DNA of 50,351 nucleotides. Source: Methylotenera_A sp049687015 (GTDB lineage: Bacteria > Pseudomonadota > Gammaproteobacteria > Burkholderiales > Methylophilaceae). A program made the translations under genes and the position numbers. Below are positions 1-8,359 of the stretch, piece by piece (position 1 is the stretch's first letter; each line of letters begins with the position of its first letter). A model generated the notes under the pieces. It saw only the letters and a list, made by a program, of their open reading frames with translations, did no database searches and was not told the DNA's origin. The stretch lies in assembly GCA_049687015.1 (NCBI GenBank), contig JBAVIP010000049.1, positions 1 to 50,351 of the forward strand. Direction: 5' to 3'.

Positions 1-158
1 AACAACTAAGTTAAATTTAACCAGAACCTTTATTCAAAGTCCCCGTTAAACAAGTTAGCTGCGTCTAAGTAGATGGGTCTCAACCACAAACACCCACACT
101 TATCAGTCGTTCAAATTGTTAAAGAGCAGTGCCAAATAATTACTATTAATTTTGGCGA
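1..158 (-). other. 5' leader of an rRNA operon (16S gene lies left of the window)
   Basis: Read on the minus strand, this stretch matches the usual betaproteobacterial pre-16S leader: a perfect boxA followed by a sequence of the known pre-16S leader type, ending at the window edge with the 16S gene not yet reached. It would be transcribed leftward from the two promoters at 166-193 and 275-302. The 16S gene itself is outside the window, so the operon is inferred from the leader. Leader RNA of this type recruits the Nus antitermination complex and helps fold and process 16S rRNA. Confidence 0.8.
117..128 (-). promoter_or_regulatory. boxA rRNA antitermination site
   Basis: The minus strand reads TGCTCTTTAACA, identical to the bacterial rRNA boxA consensus. 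The NusB-NusE (S10) pair binds boxA RNA and lets RNA polymerase pass Rho-dependent terminators. It lies about 40 bp downstream of the proximal promoter, the expected place for an rRNA leader boxA. Confidence 0.85.
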
Positions 159-165
159 AGCGCGC

Positions 166-193
166 ATTATACAGAGCTTTTTAGGCTGGTCAA
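166..193 (-). promoter_or_regulatory. rRNA promoter P2 (proximal)
   Basis: On the minus strand a TTGACC -35 box, a 16-bp spacer and a perfect TATAAT -10 box are followed by a GCGC-rich discriminator, typical of stringently controlled rRNA promoters. The DNA upstream (194-230) is A/T-rich and could serve as an UP element. Confidence 0.8.
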
Positions 194-274
194 GATTAAA
201 TTTGAAACATTTTTAATTTAATTCTCAAACCGTATTTGGCTAACGCCTTTCGCCTGATTTCAAGCGAAGGGCGC

Positions 275-302
275 ATTCTACAGAGGTTATACATTTGGTC
301 AA
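275..302 (-). promoter_or_regulatory. rRNA promoter P1 (distal)
   Basis: This is a second minus-strand promoter with TTGACC, a 16-bp spacer and TAGAAT, lying 109 bp upstream of P2. The -10 flanks of P1 and P2 are nearly the same (CTCTGTA-AATGCGC then CTTCG), so the pair looks like an internal duplication. Between 303 and 588 I see only A/T-rich DNA, two short GC hairpins near 461-488, and the inverted pair TTGTAA/TTACAA near 533-549 ahead of the next gene. Confidence 0.75.
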
Positions 303-588
303 GCCCAAATTTGCAAAGTTACAAAATAATTACACTTGCAAACTTCATTGCTGCCTAACTAAATTTAATTTGATAGGCTCAACTGAATTAAGTCCGCCCT
401 GAAGATGGAGCTAAGTAAACATTTAGATGCTGCTAATCCTTTGCCATAAGTATTGAAGGCGGCCTACAGGCCAATAGCCCAAAAGGGCCATAGATTCTCG
501 CACAGCAATCGATACAATGTAACCTGTTAAGTTGTAACTTTTTTACAATTGAATTTTTAAGAATATTTAAAGTGAGGTCACTGAATAA

Positions 589-1617
589 ATGAAACTCTGC
601 TTTAACTTATTGTATATAAAGCCATTGTTAATGCTAGTCAGCTTAACTGCTTGCGCCAGCGTCATGGCGGACGATATTGAAACTTCAATAAGTGCGCAGC
701 AAAATATAGAAAATTCAGCCACAGCTTCAACCAACTCCGCAACCGATAAACAAAGTGCTAAAGGGTCTCTCAAAAACCCCAATTCAATGCTGGTTGCAAT
801 GGCATTCAAGTTCAAGAATAGCGAAGGGGCTCCCCGCGACTATGCGGAGATAGCAGCCAATTACTGCCGTGCGGCCAGATCGGGTGATGCTGATGCTCAA
901 TATGCGCTAGGCTGGATGTACGCCAACGGCCGAGGCGTTTCCCAAGACGAAAAAATTGCCGCGCAGCTATTTACCATGGCAGCAGAACAGGGACATGCCC
1001 TTGCACGGGAGTCATTGACCAAGATTTCTAGCACCTCGCCCCAAGCGCCATTACTTGCATGCCTTTTACCTGACCCACCTGCACCTGTCGCGAGTTCGTC
1101 AGACGTCGAGACCGCGCAAAACGAGCGAAAAGCCGTTTCGGGTAAAACGGCCGCACTGTTTTATTCACAAGCCCAAATTCTAAAACTGGTAAACAAGCTC
1201 GCGCCACGCTACAACATCGACGCCAACCTGGCGATGGCATTCATTGCTGTGGAGTCAGGATTTGATGCACAGGCAACCTCACCGAAAAATGCACAGGGTT
1301 TGATGCAACTCGTTCCAGAAACCGCCAAACGTTTTGGTGTAAAGGATGCTTATAAAGCAGAGGATAATATCAAAGGTGGGCTGGCCTATCTACGATGGTT
1401 GCTGGCTTATTTCAAAGGTGACGTACAGCTGGTAGCTGCAGCTTATAACGCTGGCGAGGGTGCGGTTGAGAAATATAAAGGTGTTCCACCTTACGCAGAA
1501 ACGCAACAGTATGTAAAAAAAATCGCCAAGCTTTACAACAACTCAACTCATCCTTATCGGGATAATTGGGTAAAAACTTCACCACTATTTAATTTACCCA
1601 AGAATAAGGCCATGTAA
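589..1617 (+). CDS. Sel1-repeat / SLT-domain lytic transglycosylase, probable lipoprotein
   Basis: A 342-residue envelope protein predicted to cleave peptidoglycan glycan strands. The N-terminus has a hydrophobic segment ending in an LTAC lipobox (Cys22), so it may be a lipoprotein. Residues about 83-143 form one or two Sel1-like (TPR-like) repeats with an ALGWMYANGRGV core. Residues about 195-315 are a Slt-type domain with the catalytic glutamate in AVESGFD (Glu222) and the AYNAGEGAV motif near 285-293. An AAAGTGAGG purine tract lies upstream of the ATG. It stands alone between the rRNA promoters and convergent tyrS. The combination of Sel1 and SLT resembles type IV secretion or conjugation-type transglycosylases, but nothing nearby supports such a system, so a general cell-wall role is inferred. 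Confidence 0.85.
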   Translation: MKLCFNLLYIKPLLMLVSLTACASVMADDIETSISAQQNIENSATASTNSATDKQSAKGSLKNPNSMLVAMAFKFKNSEGAPRDYAEIAANYCRAARSGDADAQYALGWMYANGRGVSQDEKIAAQLFTMAAEQGHALARESLTKISSTSPQAPLLACLLPDPPAPVASSSDVETAQNERKAVSGKTAALFYSQAQILKLVNKLAPRYNIDANLAMAFIAVESGFDAQATSPKNAQGLMQLVPETAKRFGVKDAYKAEDNIKGGLAYLRWLLAYFKGDVQLVAAAYNAGEGAVEKYKGVPPYAETQQYVKKIAKLYNNSTHPYRDNWVKTSPLFNLPKNKAM

Positions 1618-1649
1618 GATTACTAGGATTTTAGTTAAAAAAGCTGACT

Positions 1650-2849
1650 TTAACGAATCGTAATTTTTGCAAACTTGCGCTTGCCAACTTGGGCGACTAC
1701 TGTAACGCCTTCATTAAGCTGCAAATTTTTATCACTCACTTTTTCACTATCAAGTTTTACGCCACCTTGCTCAATGGCGCGGTAGGCCTCTGAGGTGCTT
1801 TCTACCAAGCCCACTAATTTAAGAAGCTGGGCAATACCAATGCTTGCACTTTCTATATTGATGCTAATTTCAGGCACTTCATCTGGTACGCCGCCTTTGG
1901 CGCGGGTTTGAAAATCATTCAAGGCTTTTTCGGCGTCTTGTTGACTGTGAAAGCGCGTGACAATCTCCTGCGCGAAGCGCACTTTGATATTACGCGGGTT
2001 TTCACCTGCAACCACTTGCGCCTTCCATTGCGCAATAGTTTCTAGCGATTCGAACGATAGCAACTCGATATAACGCCACATGAGTTCGTCGCTCACAGAC
2101 ATCAGCTTCGCGAAAATAATTTCGGGTGACTCGTTGATACCAATATAATTGTTGAGCGATTTCGACATCTTGTTGACGCCATCCAAGCCTTCTAACAAGG
2201 GCATGGTAAGCACGCACTGTTGCGACTGGCCAGCTTGCTTTTGCAGTTCACGCCCCATCAGCAGGTTGAATTTCTGGTCGGTACCACCCAGCTCAACATC
2301 AGCCTTAAGCACGACCGAATCGTGGCCCTGCAGTAAAGGGTACATGAATTCATGAATCGCAATTGGCTGATTTGCTTTGAAACGTTTAGTAAAATCATCG
2401 CGCTCCAGCATGCGTGCCACTGTATGGCTGGCCGCGAGTTTGAGCATGCCAGCTGCGCCTAGCTCATTGAGCCAGGTTGAGTTGAAAACGATTTCTGTTT
2501 TGTCTTTATCTAAAATCTTGAACACCTGGCTGGCATAAGATTTTGCGTTTTCGGCCACTTGTTCTTTAGTAAGCGGCGGGCGCGTGGTACTTTTGCCAGT
2601 CGGGTCGCCTATCATGCCCGTGAAATCTCCGATTAAAAATAAGACATGATGCCCTAAATCTTGAAAATGGCGCAATTTATTGATTAATACAGTATGCCCA
2701 AGATGCAGATCCGGCGCGGTGGGATCAAAGCCTGCTTTGACGCGCAGAGGCGTGCCTTTTTTCAGTTTCTCGATGAGCTCTTGCTCAATTAGCAGCTCTT
2801 CTGCACCGCGCTTAATAATCGCCAATGCCTGATTTGTATCAGTTTTCAC
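1650..2849 (-). CDS. tyrS: Tyrosyl-tRNA synthetase
   Basis: Class I aminoacyl-tRNA synthetase that activates tyrosine and charges tRNA-Tyr in the cytoplasm. Visible motifs are HLGH (the HIGH signature) near residue 50 after KAGFDPTAPDL, GDFTGMIGDPTGKS in the nucleotide fold, GGTDQKFN in the tyrosine pocket, and KMSKS near residue 230. The C-terminus is an S4-like RNA-binding domain. I place the start at a GTG (2849) because a GGAAG Shine-Dalgarno sits 5 bp before it, giving 399 residues; a TTG at 2861 would add four residues. It is convergent with the transglycosylase and divergent from anmK. Confidence 0.95.
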   Translation of the reverse strand: MKTDTNQALAIIKRGAEELLIEQELIEKLKKGTPLRVKAGFDPTAPDLHLGHTVLINKLRHFQDLGHHVLFLIGDFTGMIGDPTGKSTTRPPLTKEQVAENAKSYASQVFKILDKDKTEIVFNSTWLNELGAAGMLKLAASHTVARMLERDDFTKRFKANQPIAIHEFMYPLLQGHDSVVLKADVELGGTDQKFNLLMGRELQKQAGQSQQCVLTMPLLEGLDGVNKMSKSLNNYIGINESPEIIFAKLMSVSDELMWRYIELLSFESLETIAQWKAQVVAGENPRNIKVRFAQEIVTRFHSQQDAEKALNDFQTRAKGGVPDEVPEISINIESASIGIAQLLKLVGLVESTSEAYRAIEQGGVKLDSEKVSDKNLQLNEGVTVVAQVGKRKFAKITIR

Positions 2850-3080
2850 AGTTTCTTCCAATAAAGTTTAGTCTTAATGTTTTTTATAATTTGGTTGTTT
2901 TTTGTTGTTTTAATTTTTCTGTTACCATGCTTTTATATTCAAGCATTTGGGCGGTTTTAGTCATTTTTATGCTGCAACTGATACACAAACTAGGTAAAAA
3001 GCCTAAGTTCTCTATTTTAACGCAAAACCTCAGTCAGGTTGTGGCACAGGAATACCCTCTTTAAGAAAAACACTTAAATC

Positions 3081-4181
3081 ATGCAATTATTCATTGGCAT
3101 TATGTCTGGCACCAGCCTGGATGGCATCGACGTGGCTTTATGTTCGTTTGAGAACAATGCCTGTCAATTGCTTGATACGCATTTTGCGCCCTACTCCGCC
3201 CAGATTAAAACTGAGCTACTGGCTTTACACAAACCCAGCAACAACGAGCTGGAAGCCACGGCACTGATGGGCAACGGCCTGGCTGTCATGTATGCAGATG
3301 CGGTCAAGGCTTTATTGGCTTCTAAAAAAACTGATGCCTCTGCAATTACTGCGATCGGCTGTCATGGCCAAACCATCCGGCACCGGCCTGGCTTTAATGA
3401 TGGCATAGGGTTTACGCTGCAAATCGGCAACGCAGCATTATTGGCCGAACTCACTGGTATCACGGTAGTTTCGGATTTCAGAAGCCGCGATATTGCCGCT
3501 GGAGGCCAGGGCGCGCCGCTCGTGCCTGCTTTTCACCAAGCTATATTTGGTAATCACCAATTAAATCGTGCCCTGATCAACGTTGGCGGCATTGCCAATA
3601 TTACTTATCTCTCTAAAAAGGGTGATGTGCTTGGCTTCGATTCCGGCCCGGGCAACATGCTACTGGACGCGTGGGCGAAATTGCATTTGGGCAAGGCGTA
3701 TGATGAAGACGGCGCGTGGTCATCGACAGGCGTAGTGCTGGACGCATTACTATATGACATGCTCTCAGAGTCTTATTTTGCAATGCCCCCGCCCAAGAGC
3801 ACAGGGCGCGATCTGTTTAACGATGATTGGCTGAAGCGACATTTGCTTTATCCGCATTTACGCCCGCAAGATGTCGCACGCACACTCGTGGCATTAACTG
3901 CGCAGAGCATTTACGATGCACTCAGAAAATGCGGCGATGTGGATGAAGTGTATTTATGCGGCGGCGGTGCTCGCAACACCCTGCTAAAAAATAGCTTGCA
4001 GTCATTATTGGGTGAAACAAAAGTGTTATTCACTGATGAACTTGGCGTTGGAGTTGATTGGGTTGAGGCTGCTGCCTTTGCCTGGCTGGCCAAACAAACC
4101 CTGGAAAACAGGCCCGGCAATTTGCCTGCGGTCACTGGTGCTAAAGGTTTGCGGGTTTTAGGAGCCATTTACCCACACTAA
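3081..4181 (+). CDS. anmK: Anhydro-N-acetylmuramic acid kinase
   Basis: A 366-residue kinase of the ASKHA fold that converts 1,6-anhydro-MurNAc, released by lytic transglycosylases, into MurNAc-6-phosphate during peptidoglycan recycling. The family start IGIMSGTSLDGIDVAL is present, as are GCHGQTIRH, GQGAPLVPAFH, GFDSGPGNMLLD and a C-terminal LCGGGARN phosphate-binding motif. Its place beside tyrS is common in Betaproteobacteria. A functional link to the transglycosylase at 589-1617, which would make its substrate, is plausible but inferred. Confidence 0.95.
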   Translation: MQLFIGIMSGTSLDGIDVALCSFENNACQLLDTHFAPYSAQIKTELLALHKPSNNELEATALMGNGLAVMYADAVKALLASKKTDASAITAIGCHGQTIRHRPGFNDGIGFTLQIGNAALLAELTGITVVSDFRSRDIAAGGQGAPLVPAFHQAIFGNHQLNRALINVGGIANITYLSKKGDVLGFDSGPGNMLLDAWAKLHLGKAYDEDGAWSSTGVVLDALLYDMLSESYFAMPPPKSTGRDLFNDDWLKRHLLYPHLRPQDVARTLVALTAQSIYDALRKCGDVDEVYLCGGGARNTLLKNSLQSLLGETKVLFTDELGVGVDWVEAAAFAWLAKQTLENRPGNLPAVTGAKGLRVLGAIYPH

Positions 4182-4253
4182 AATCCCGCATTAAGCCACA
4201 TAGCATCTTTCATACTTTATAATATTCACATTATCAAACTTAAGAAGTTCGTT

Positions 4254-5549
4254 ATGAAATCAACCAAAGCCACCATCACCTTTGATAACAACATCAAGCC
4301 CATTGAATTGCCTATGCTTTCGGGCACGTCAGGCAATGATGTGATCGATATCCGCGCGCTGGGCAAGCATGGCGTATTTACTTACGACCCGGGCTTTATG
4401 TCCACCGCATCATGCAGCTCACACATCACTTTTATTGATGGCGAAAAAGGTTTGCTCTACCATCGCGGTTACCCTATCGAGCAACTCGCGGAGCATTGTG
4501 ACTTTTTAGAAGTATCTTACTTGCTGATGCATGGCGAATTACCCAACGCCACGCAAAAAGACGAGTTCACCAAAACTATCAGCAGCCATACCATGCTGCA
4601 CGATCAGCTCAATAACATATTCCGCGGCTTTAGGCGCGATGCGCACCCCATGGCCGTCATGATAGGCGTTGTGGGTTCTATGTCTGCTTTCTATTTCGAT
4701 GCGATGGATGTATACAACCCGCAACATCGTGTGATTTCTGCGCACCGTTTGCTCGCAAAAATACCCACCATCGCGGCCTGGAGCTATAAGTACAATTCGG
4801 GTCAACCGTTTATGTACCCAAAGAACAGCCTGAATTATGCTGAAAACTTCATGCACATGATGTTCGCCACGCCATGCGAAGACTACACCCCTAACCCCGT
4901 GCTGGCCAAAGCGTTCGAGAAAATCCTTATTCTGCATGCTGACCATGAACAAAATGCCTCAACAAGCACTGTGCGCTTGGTCGGCTCCAGCGGCGCCAAC
5001 CCGTTTGCCAGCATCGCGGCTGGCATCGCGTCACTGTGGGGGCCCGCGCACGGTGGTGCTAACGAGGCCACACTTAAAATGCTGGAAGAAATTGGCGATA
5101 TATCACGCATTGGCGAATTTATTAAACGCGCCAAGGATAAAAGCGATAGTTTCCGCCTGATGGGTTTTGGGCATCGCGTGTATCGCAATATGGACCCACG
5201 CGCTGCCATTATGCGCAAAACCTGCCACGAGGTGCTGAATGAGCTTGGCCTGCAAGACGACCCCATGTTTAAACTGGCGATGGAACTGGAAAAAATCGCG
5301 CTGGAAGATGAATATTTTGTCAGCAAAAAACTTTATCCGAATGTCGATTTTTACAGCGGCATTGTCATGCGTGCCATGGGAATCCCTAACAGTATGTTCA
5401 CCGCCATCTTCGCCCTTGCACGCACTGCTGGCTGGATAGCGCAATGGAGCGAGATGAACGCCGACCCGGAACATAGAATTGGCCGACCAAGACAGCTTTA
5501 CACGGGTGAAGCAAGACGTGAGTTTGTGCCGATAGAGAAAAGAACTTAA
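4254..5549 (+). CDS. gltA: Citrate synthase, hexameric GltA type
   Basis: Condenses oxaloacetate and acetyl-CoA to citrate in the TCA cycle. At 431 residues it has the length of the Gram-negative, NADH-sensitive type. The active-site histidines are in ADHEQNASTSTVR and GFGHRVYRN and the catalytic aspartate in NVDFYSG. The C-terminus carries RPRQLYTG. A TATAAT -10-like hexamer at 4218-4223 suggests its own promoter, though I see no good -35 box. It ends 54 bp before the orphan Ntn-hydrolase gene. Confidence 0.96.
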   Translation: MKSTKATITFDNNIKPIELPMLSGTSGNDVIDIRALGKHGVFTYDPGFMSTASCSSHITFIDGEKGLLYHRGYPIEQLAEHCDFLEVSYLLMHGELPNATQKDEFTKTISSHTMLHDQLNNIFRGFRRDAHPMAVMIGVVGSMSAFYFDAMDVYNPQHRVISAHRLLAKIPTIAAWSYKYNSGQPFMYPKNSLNYAENFMHMMFATPCEDYTPNPVLAKAFEKILILHADHEQNASTSTVRLVGSSGANPFASIAAGIASLWGPAHGGANEATLKMLEEIGDISRIGEFIKRAKDKSDSFRLMGFGHRVYRNMDPRAAIMRKTCHEVLNELGLQDDPMFKLAMELEKIALEDEYFVSKKLYPNVDFYSGIVMRAMGIPNSMFTAIFALARTAGWIAQWSEMNADPEHRIGRPRQLYTGEARREFVPIEKRT

Positions 5550-5603
5550 AACATCAATTGATAGATGTCTATTTCACGCTAAGCCCCGCATACCCATAAA
5601 TCT

Positions 5604-6332
5604 ATGACTATCGTCTTTTCTGGCTGCACTGACGGATACCTAGTTATGGCGAACGACTCAGCCGTCGTGAATGAGTTCACTGACGGGAAAGTCGAATTCA
5701 CGACTGGGCGGAAATTCTTCGCCCTCGATGGGGTTGGGGTCGTGACCATGTGGGGTGCAAGGGACGGAAATAAATTAATCACCCATCTTGAATCCCTGAA
5801 ACTGTCGCCGGACACGCACAGCGTCGAAGACCTTGCGAATGCTGTCAATCGCTATCTTACCGAAACATATAAACCTCATGAAGATGATATCGGCGATACT
5901 GGCTACCATGTTGGTGGATTCACGAGCGATGGACAGGTGCGGCTATACCACATTTTCTGGAACGTTCGTGGTTCTGGAAACGCACTCAAGAATATGGGTG
6001 CATACACCTTCGAACTTCATCATCTTCCTCCGAAAATGATCGGATTCATGTACAACGGTCGCCACGATGTCGTTTCCAAGCTGATGCAGAGCTTAGTCGA
6101 TGAAATGAATCAGGGAAAGCCGACGAACTTTCCGCTCACTCCTTCGGGTGTATGCCGCCTTGCACATTTCGTCCTTCGAGCCAGCTCTGAGATCACTAAA
6201 GAGGTCGCACCGACTTTTTTGGTTCATATACTCTCACCGACGCAACGCTGCCTTACAGTCACTGTGGATTCAGTTATCCCATCAACAGATGATGTGTTTG
6301 CTGAATCTCTTCAGAAAGCTGGTCTCTCCTGA
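5604..6332 (+). CDS. Orphan proteasome-fold (Ntn-hydrolase) protein
   Basis: A 242-residue protein whose N-terminus aligns by eye with HslV/20S beta subunits. If the initiator Met is removed, Thr becomes residue 1, Asp is at 17 (LVMANDSAVV) and Lys at 36 in GRKFFALDG, matching Thr1/Asp17/Lys33 of HslV with a three-residue longer loop. A glycine-rich GVVTMWGARDGNK segment and helices follow, as in the proteasome fold. No HslU, Mpa or other unfoldase gene is adjacent. The C-terminal 80 residues are not recognised. Codon use (GGG, GTC, TTC, ACG) differs from gltA, suggesting acquisition, and no strong ribosome-binding site is visible. It may belong to the Anbu/BPH group of bacterial proteasome homologues. 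The fold is fairly secure; protease activity is not shown. Confidence 0.65.
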   Translation: MTIVFSGCTDGYLVMANDSAVVNEFTDGKVEFTTGRKFFALDGVGVVTMWGARDGNKLITHLESLKLSPDTHSVEDLANAVNRYLTETYKPHEDDIGDTGYHVGGFTSDGQVRLYHIFWNVRGSGNALKNMGAYTFELHHLPPKMIGFMYNGRHDVVSKLMQSLVDEMNQGKPTNFPLTPSGVCRLAHFVLRASSEITKEVAPTFLVHILSPTQRCLTVTVDSVIPSTDDVFAESLQKAGLS

Positions 6333-6411
6333 AAAAAGGGTCAGCTTCGAATTATTTTTAAAACAATGCCTCTGCAAGCCGCTCTGGTATTGCCTCGCAG
6401 GGCATCCATTT

Positions 6412-7041
6412 TCAGCCTGCAAACCCTAGTTGTTTTAAAGCTTTAACCATTTTATTGCCCACCATGACATAACCCTTTGCATTTGGGTGTATTTGGTCTG
6501 ATTTAAGCGCATTGTCAGAAAGCACATCTGAAAACACATCCTCAATCAACGGTGTCGCGGTTTCTTTGGCAATTGCTTCATACAGCGGATGATCGGACAG
6601 ATTACCTATAGCCGCTCTTAAAGCACTAACCTCTGGGATCGCGATTAAAATGGTTTTAACGCCTTGCGCTTTAGATAGCGACAATATGGCTTTTAAATTA
6701 GCAATGGTTTGGTTTTGCGGCAGGTGGCGAAGCAAGTCGTTGCCGCCAAGCTCTACGATCAATAGTTTCGGTTGATGTTCTTGCAGCAGCTCCGGCAGGC
6801 GCTCCAGCCCGCCTGCGGTGGTGTCACCCGGAATGCCTGCGTTAATAATGTTCCAGCCTGTGGTTTTGGCCAATAAAGTCGGGTAATCTTCGCCTGTGTT
6901 TGCGCCATCATTTGCCCCAGTTCCGTAGCTTAAACTATCGCCCAAGATAACTACTGTCGCGCCTTTGGGGATAGGAGGGTATCTTTCACTGCTGCAGCTG
7001 GCAAATATAAAAATAAGCAGCAAATAAATAAACTTTTTCAT
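6412..7041 (-). CDS. tesA: TesA-like GDSL esterase / lysophospholipase, probable lipoprotein
   Basis: SGNH-fold hydrolase of 209 residues acting on thioesters, aryl esters or lysophospholipids outside the inner membrane. The four family blocks are visible: GDSLSYG with nucleophile Ser36, the oxyanion glycine in AGIPGDTT, GGNDLL, and DQIHPNAKG carrying the catalytic Asp and His. The N-terminus is a signal sequence ending FASC (Cys16), which suggests lipidation, whereas E. coli TesA is a soluble periplasmic protein. It is convergent with the Ntn-hydrolase gene and lies downstream of the erpA terminator, so it probably has its own promoter. Confidence 0.9.
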   Translation of the reverse strand: MKKFIYLLLIFIFASCSSERYPPIPKGATVVILGDSLSYGTGANDGANTGEDYPTLLAKTTGWNIINAGIPGDTTAGGLERLPELLQEHQPKLLIVELGGNDLLRHLPQNQTIANLKAILSLSKAQGVKTILIAIPEVSALRAAIGNLSDHPLYEAIAKETATPLIEDVFSDVLSDNALKSDQIHPNAKGYVMVGNKMVKALKQLGFAG

Positions 7042-7062
7042 TGAATCAACCCTTTAAAAACT

Positions 7063-7090
7063 AAAAAAGCCAAGCAGAGCTTGGCTTTTT
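7063..7090 (-). terminator. Intrinsic terminator after erpA
   Basis: An 8-bp perfect stem (AGCCAAGC / GCTTGGCT) with a 3-base loop is flanked by an A-run on one side and a T-run on the other. It therefore works on both strands, but its position 16 bp after the erpA stop codon assigns it to the leftward erpA transcript. Confidence 0.85.
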
Positions 7091-7105
7091 ATCTACTACT
7101 AAAAC

Positions 7106-7486
7106 TTATACTGAAAAAGACGAACCACAACCACAGGTGGATTGCGCTTGCGGGTTACGGATCACAAACTGTGAACCTTGCAAGCTGTCTTGATAATCAA
7201 TCTCAGCGCCCATGAGGTATTGCAGGCTCATTGGGTCGATAAGCAGGGTAACGGTATCTTTCATTACCTGCGTGTCGTCTTCGTTCACTTCTTCTTCAAA
7301 CGTAAACCCGTATTGAAAGCCGGAACAACCGCCACCGCTAACAAACACGCGCAGCTTGAGGTCTGGCGTGCCTTCTTCTTCAATCAGCTCTTTCACTTTT
7401 TTGGCCGCATTATCAGTGAACACCAAAGGGCTTGGCATTTCTACATTAGGTATACTATCTTTTGAAATATCGGTTGCTGTATCCAT
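7106..7486 (-). CDS. erpA: Iron-sulfur cluster insertion protein ErpA
   Basis: A-type carrier of 126 residues that delivers Fe-S clusters to apoproteins such as IspG/IspH. The three conserved cysteines are present: Cys54 in SGGGCSGFQYG and Cys118/Cys120 in the C-terminal CGCGSSF. The first 20 residues are a variable extension before the core beginning LVFTDNAAKKVKELI. It follows the bactofilin gene after a 64-bp gap and ends in a strong terminator. ErpA is the usual member of this family beside argC and bactofilin in Betaproteobacteria, which favours erpA over iscA. Confidence 0.93.
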   Translation of the reverse strand: MDTATDISKDSIPNVEMPSPLVFTDNAAKKVKELIEEEGTPDLKLRVFVSGGGCSGFQYGFTFEEEVNEDDTQVMKDTVTLLIDPMSLQYLMGAEIDYQDSLQGSQFVIRNPQAQSTCGCGSSFSV

Positions 7487-7550
7487 TTTTTTACTCCTTA
7501 AACTTCTAAACTAAAGACCATTAATTTGGCGAAATGTTCAACCAATAAAA

Positions 7551-7934
7551 TTATTCTGCGTCTTCTGGCGCGTTGTCGCCCATGTAGACAAGCTTTCCTT
7601 CAATCACCGCACCGGTGTGCATTTCAAGTGATTTGTAATATAAATCGCCCGTAATACGCGCTTTGGTTTGCAGCTCAATAAAATGGCTGGATTTCACCGT
7701 GCCAATCACTTTGCCATTGAGCACGATTTTTGCTGCGGTAACTCCGCCTTCAACACTGCCATGTTCACTCAAAATCAAGGTGCTGGGAGTGCCGTTCTGC
7801 TCGACCACATCGCCACGAATAGCGCCATCTACGCGCAAGCCACCGCTAAAATGCAAATCACCCTCAATGCGAGTCTCCGAGCCTACCAGCGTATCTATAC
7901 GGCTATCAATTTTGTTCGCTTTTTTAAAAAACAT
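7551..7934 (-). CDS. Bactofilin
   Basis: A 127-residue bactofilin-domain (formerly DUF583) protein. Glycine-spaced beta repeats such as GLRVDGAIRGDV, GSVEGGVTAAKIVLNGKVIGTV and GAVIEGKLVYMG form the right-handed beta-helix that polymerises into nucleotide-free cytoskeletal filaments at the membrane. The short lysine-rich N-terminus (MFFKKANK) and acidic tail are typical of small bactofilins. Its upstream neighbour is a membrane-anchored coiled-coil protein and its downstream neighbour erpA, a recurrent betaproteobacterial arrangement. Confidence 0.92.
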   Translation of the reverse strand: MFFKKANKIDSRIDTLVGSETRIEGDLHFSGGLRVDGAIRGDVVEQNGTPSTLILSEHGSVEGGVTAAKIVLNGKVIGTVKSSHFIELQTKARITGDLYYKSLEMHTGAVIEGKLVYMGDNAPEDAE

Positions 7935-7978
7935 CTATTTTCCTCACTTGGTTTAGCTCAAATAATTAGCCAAATGTA

Positions 7979-8344
7979 TTACTTTGGTCTTTTGCCACTC
8001 ACCATATTTTTATAGAAGAATAAATCTTCTTTAATCTTAATTGTCTCATCTTGAACGCTTGCAAGCTCTTTGGCAAGGTTATTATTTGTTGCCAGCTCCA
8101 CTTGCAGCTCACGCTGCGCGCCTACTAATTTGGCTTGTAGCTCTTTATTTTCAAGTGTTGCTTGCTGCAATTTCTGGCGAATGTCGTCGTTATCGCGCAA
8201 CATCCAATAAGCCGATGCAAAACCTAACCCCACAAATAAAACTGCCAAAATTACTTGAAAATACCACGGGCGCTGCGAGCGCACCGCTACTTGCTTGGCG
8301 GTGAGCCCAAAATGGCGGCGAATACGACGGCGAACGGGTTTCAT
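7979..8344 (-). CDS. Short membrane-anchored coiled-coil protein (DUF6776-like), probably truncated
   Basis: A 121-residue protein with an arginine-rich cytoplasmic N-terminus, one transmembrane segment (about 29-48), and a long coiled coil with repeated Q/E/L heptads (about 52-108). By position between argC and bactofilin it corresponds to the betaproteobacterial DUF6776-type gene, whose products are, as I recall, roughly twice as long with a C-terminal beta domain. Here the frame stops shortly after the coiled coil (FFYKNMVSGK), and the 44 bp before the bactofilin start leave no room for the rest. Function unknown; a role with the bactofilin is only suggested by adjacency. Confidence 0.75.
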   Translation of the reverse strand: MKPVRRRIRRHFGLTAKQVAVRSQRPWYFQVILAVLFVGLGFASAYWMLRDNDDIRQKLQQATLENKELQAKLVGAQRELQVELATNNNLAKELASVQDETIKIKEDLFFYKNMVSGKRPK

Positions 8345-8359
8345 TTAAATAAGTTCATT

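Noticed and set aside
461..488. Two short GC hairpins near GGCC-TACA-GGCC and GCCC-AAAA-GGGC
   Set aside because: Stems of 4 bp with no T-run and no family match. They share GGGCTATTG (reverse strand) with the accC insert, but nine bases are not enough to claim a repeat.
2927..3064. A 45-codon ORF on the plus strand with a hydrophobic start and basic middle, between tyrS and anmK
   Set aside because: No ribosome-binding site, the DNA is T-rich promoter-like sequence, and hydrophobic codons arise easily in such DNA. Kept only as a weak possibility.
4539..5474. Long antisense open frames inside gltA and elsewhere
   Set aside because: They lie wholly inside well-recognised genes, have no family resemblance and no ribosome-binding sites; they are reading-frame shadows.
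6333..6411. GC-rich inverted repeat GCCTCGCAGGGC in the gap between the Ntn-hydrolase and tesA
   Set aside because: Short and without a T-run; no terminator or element can be supported.
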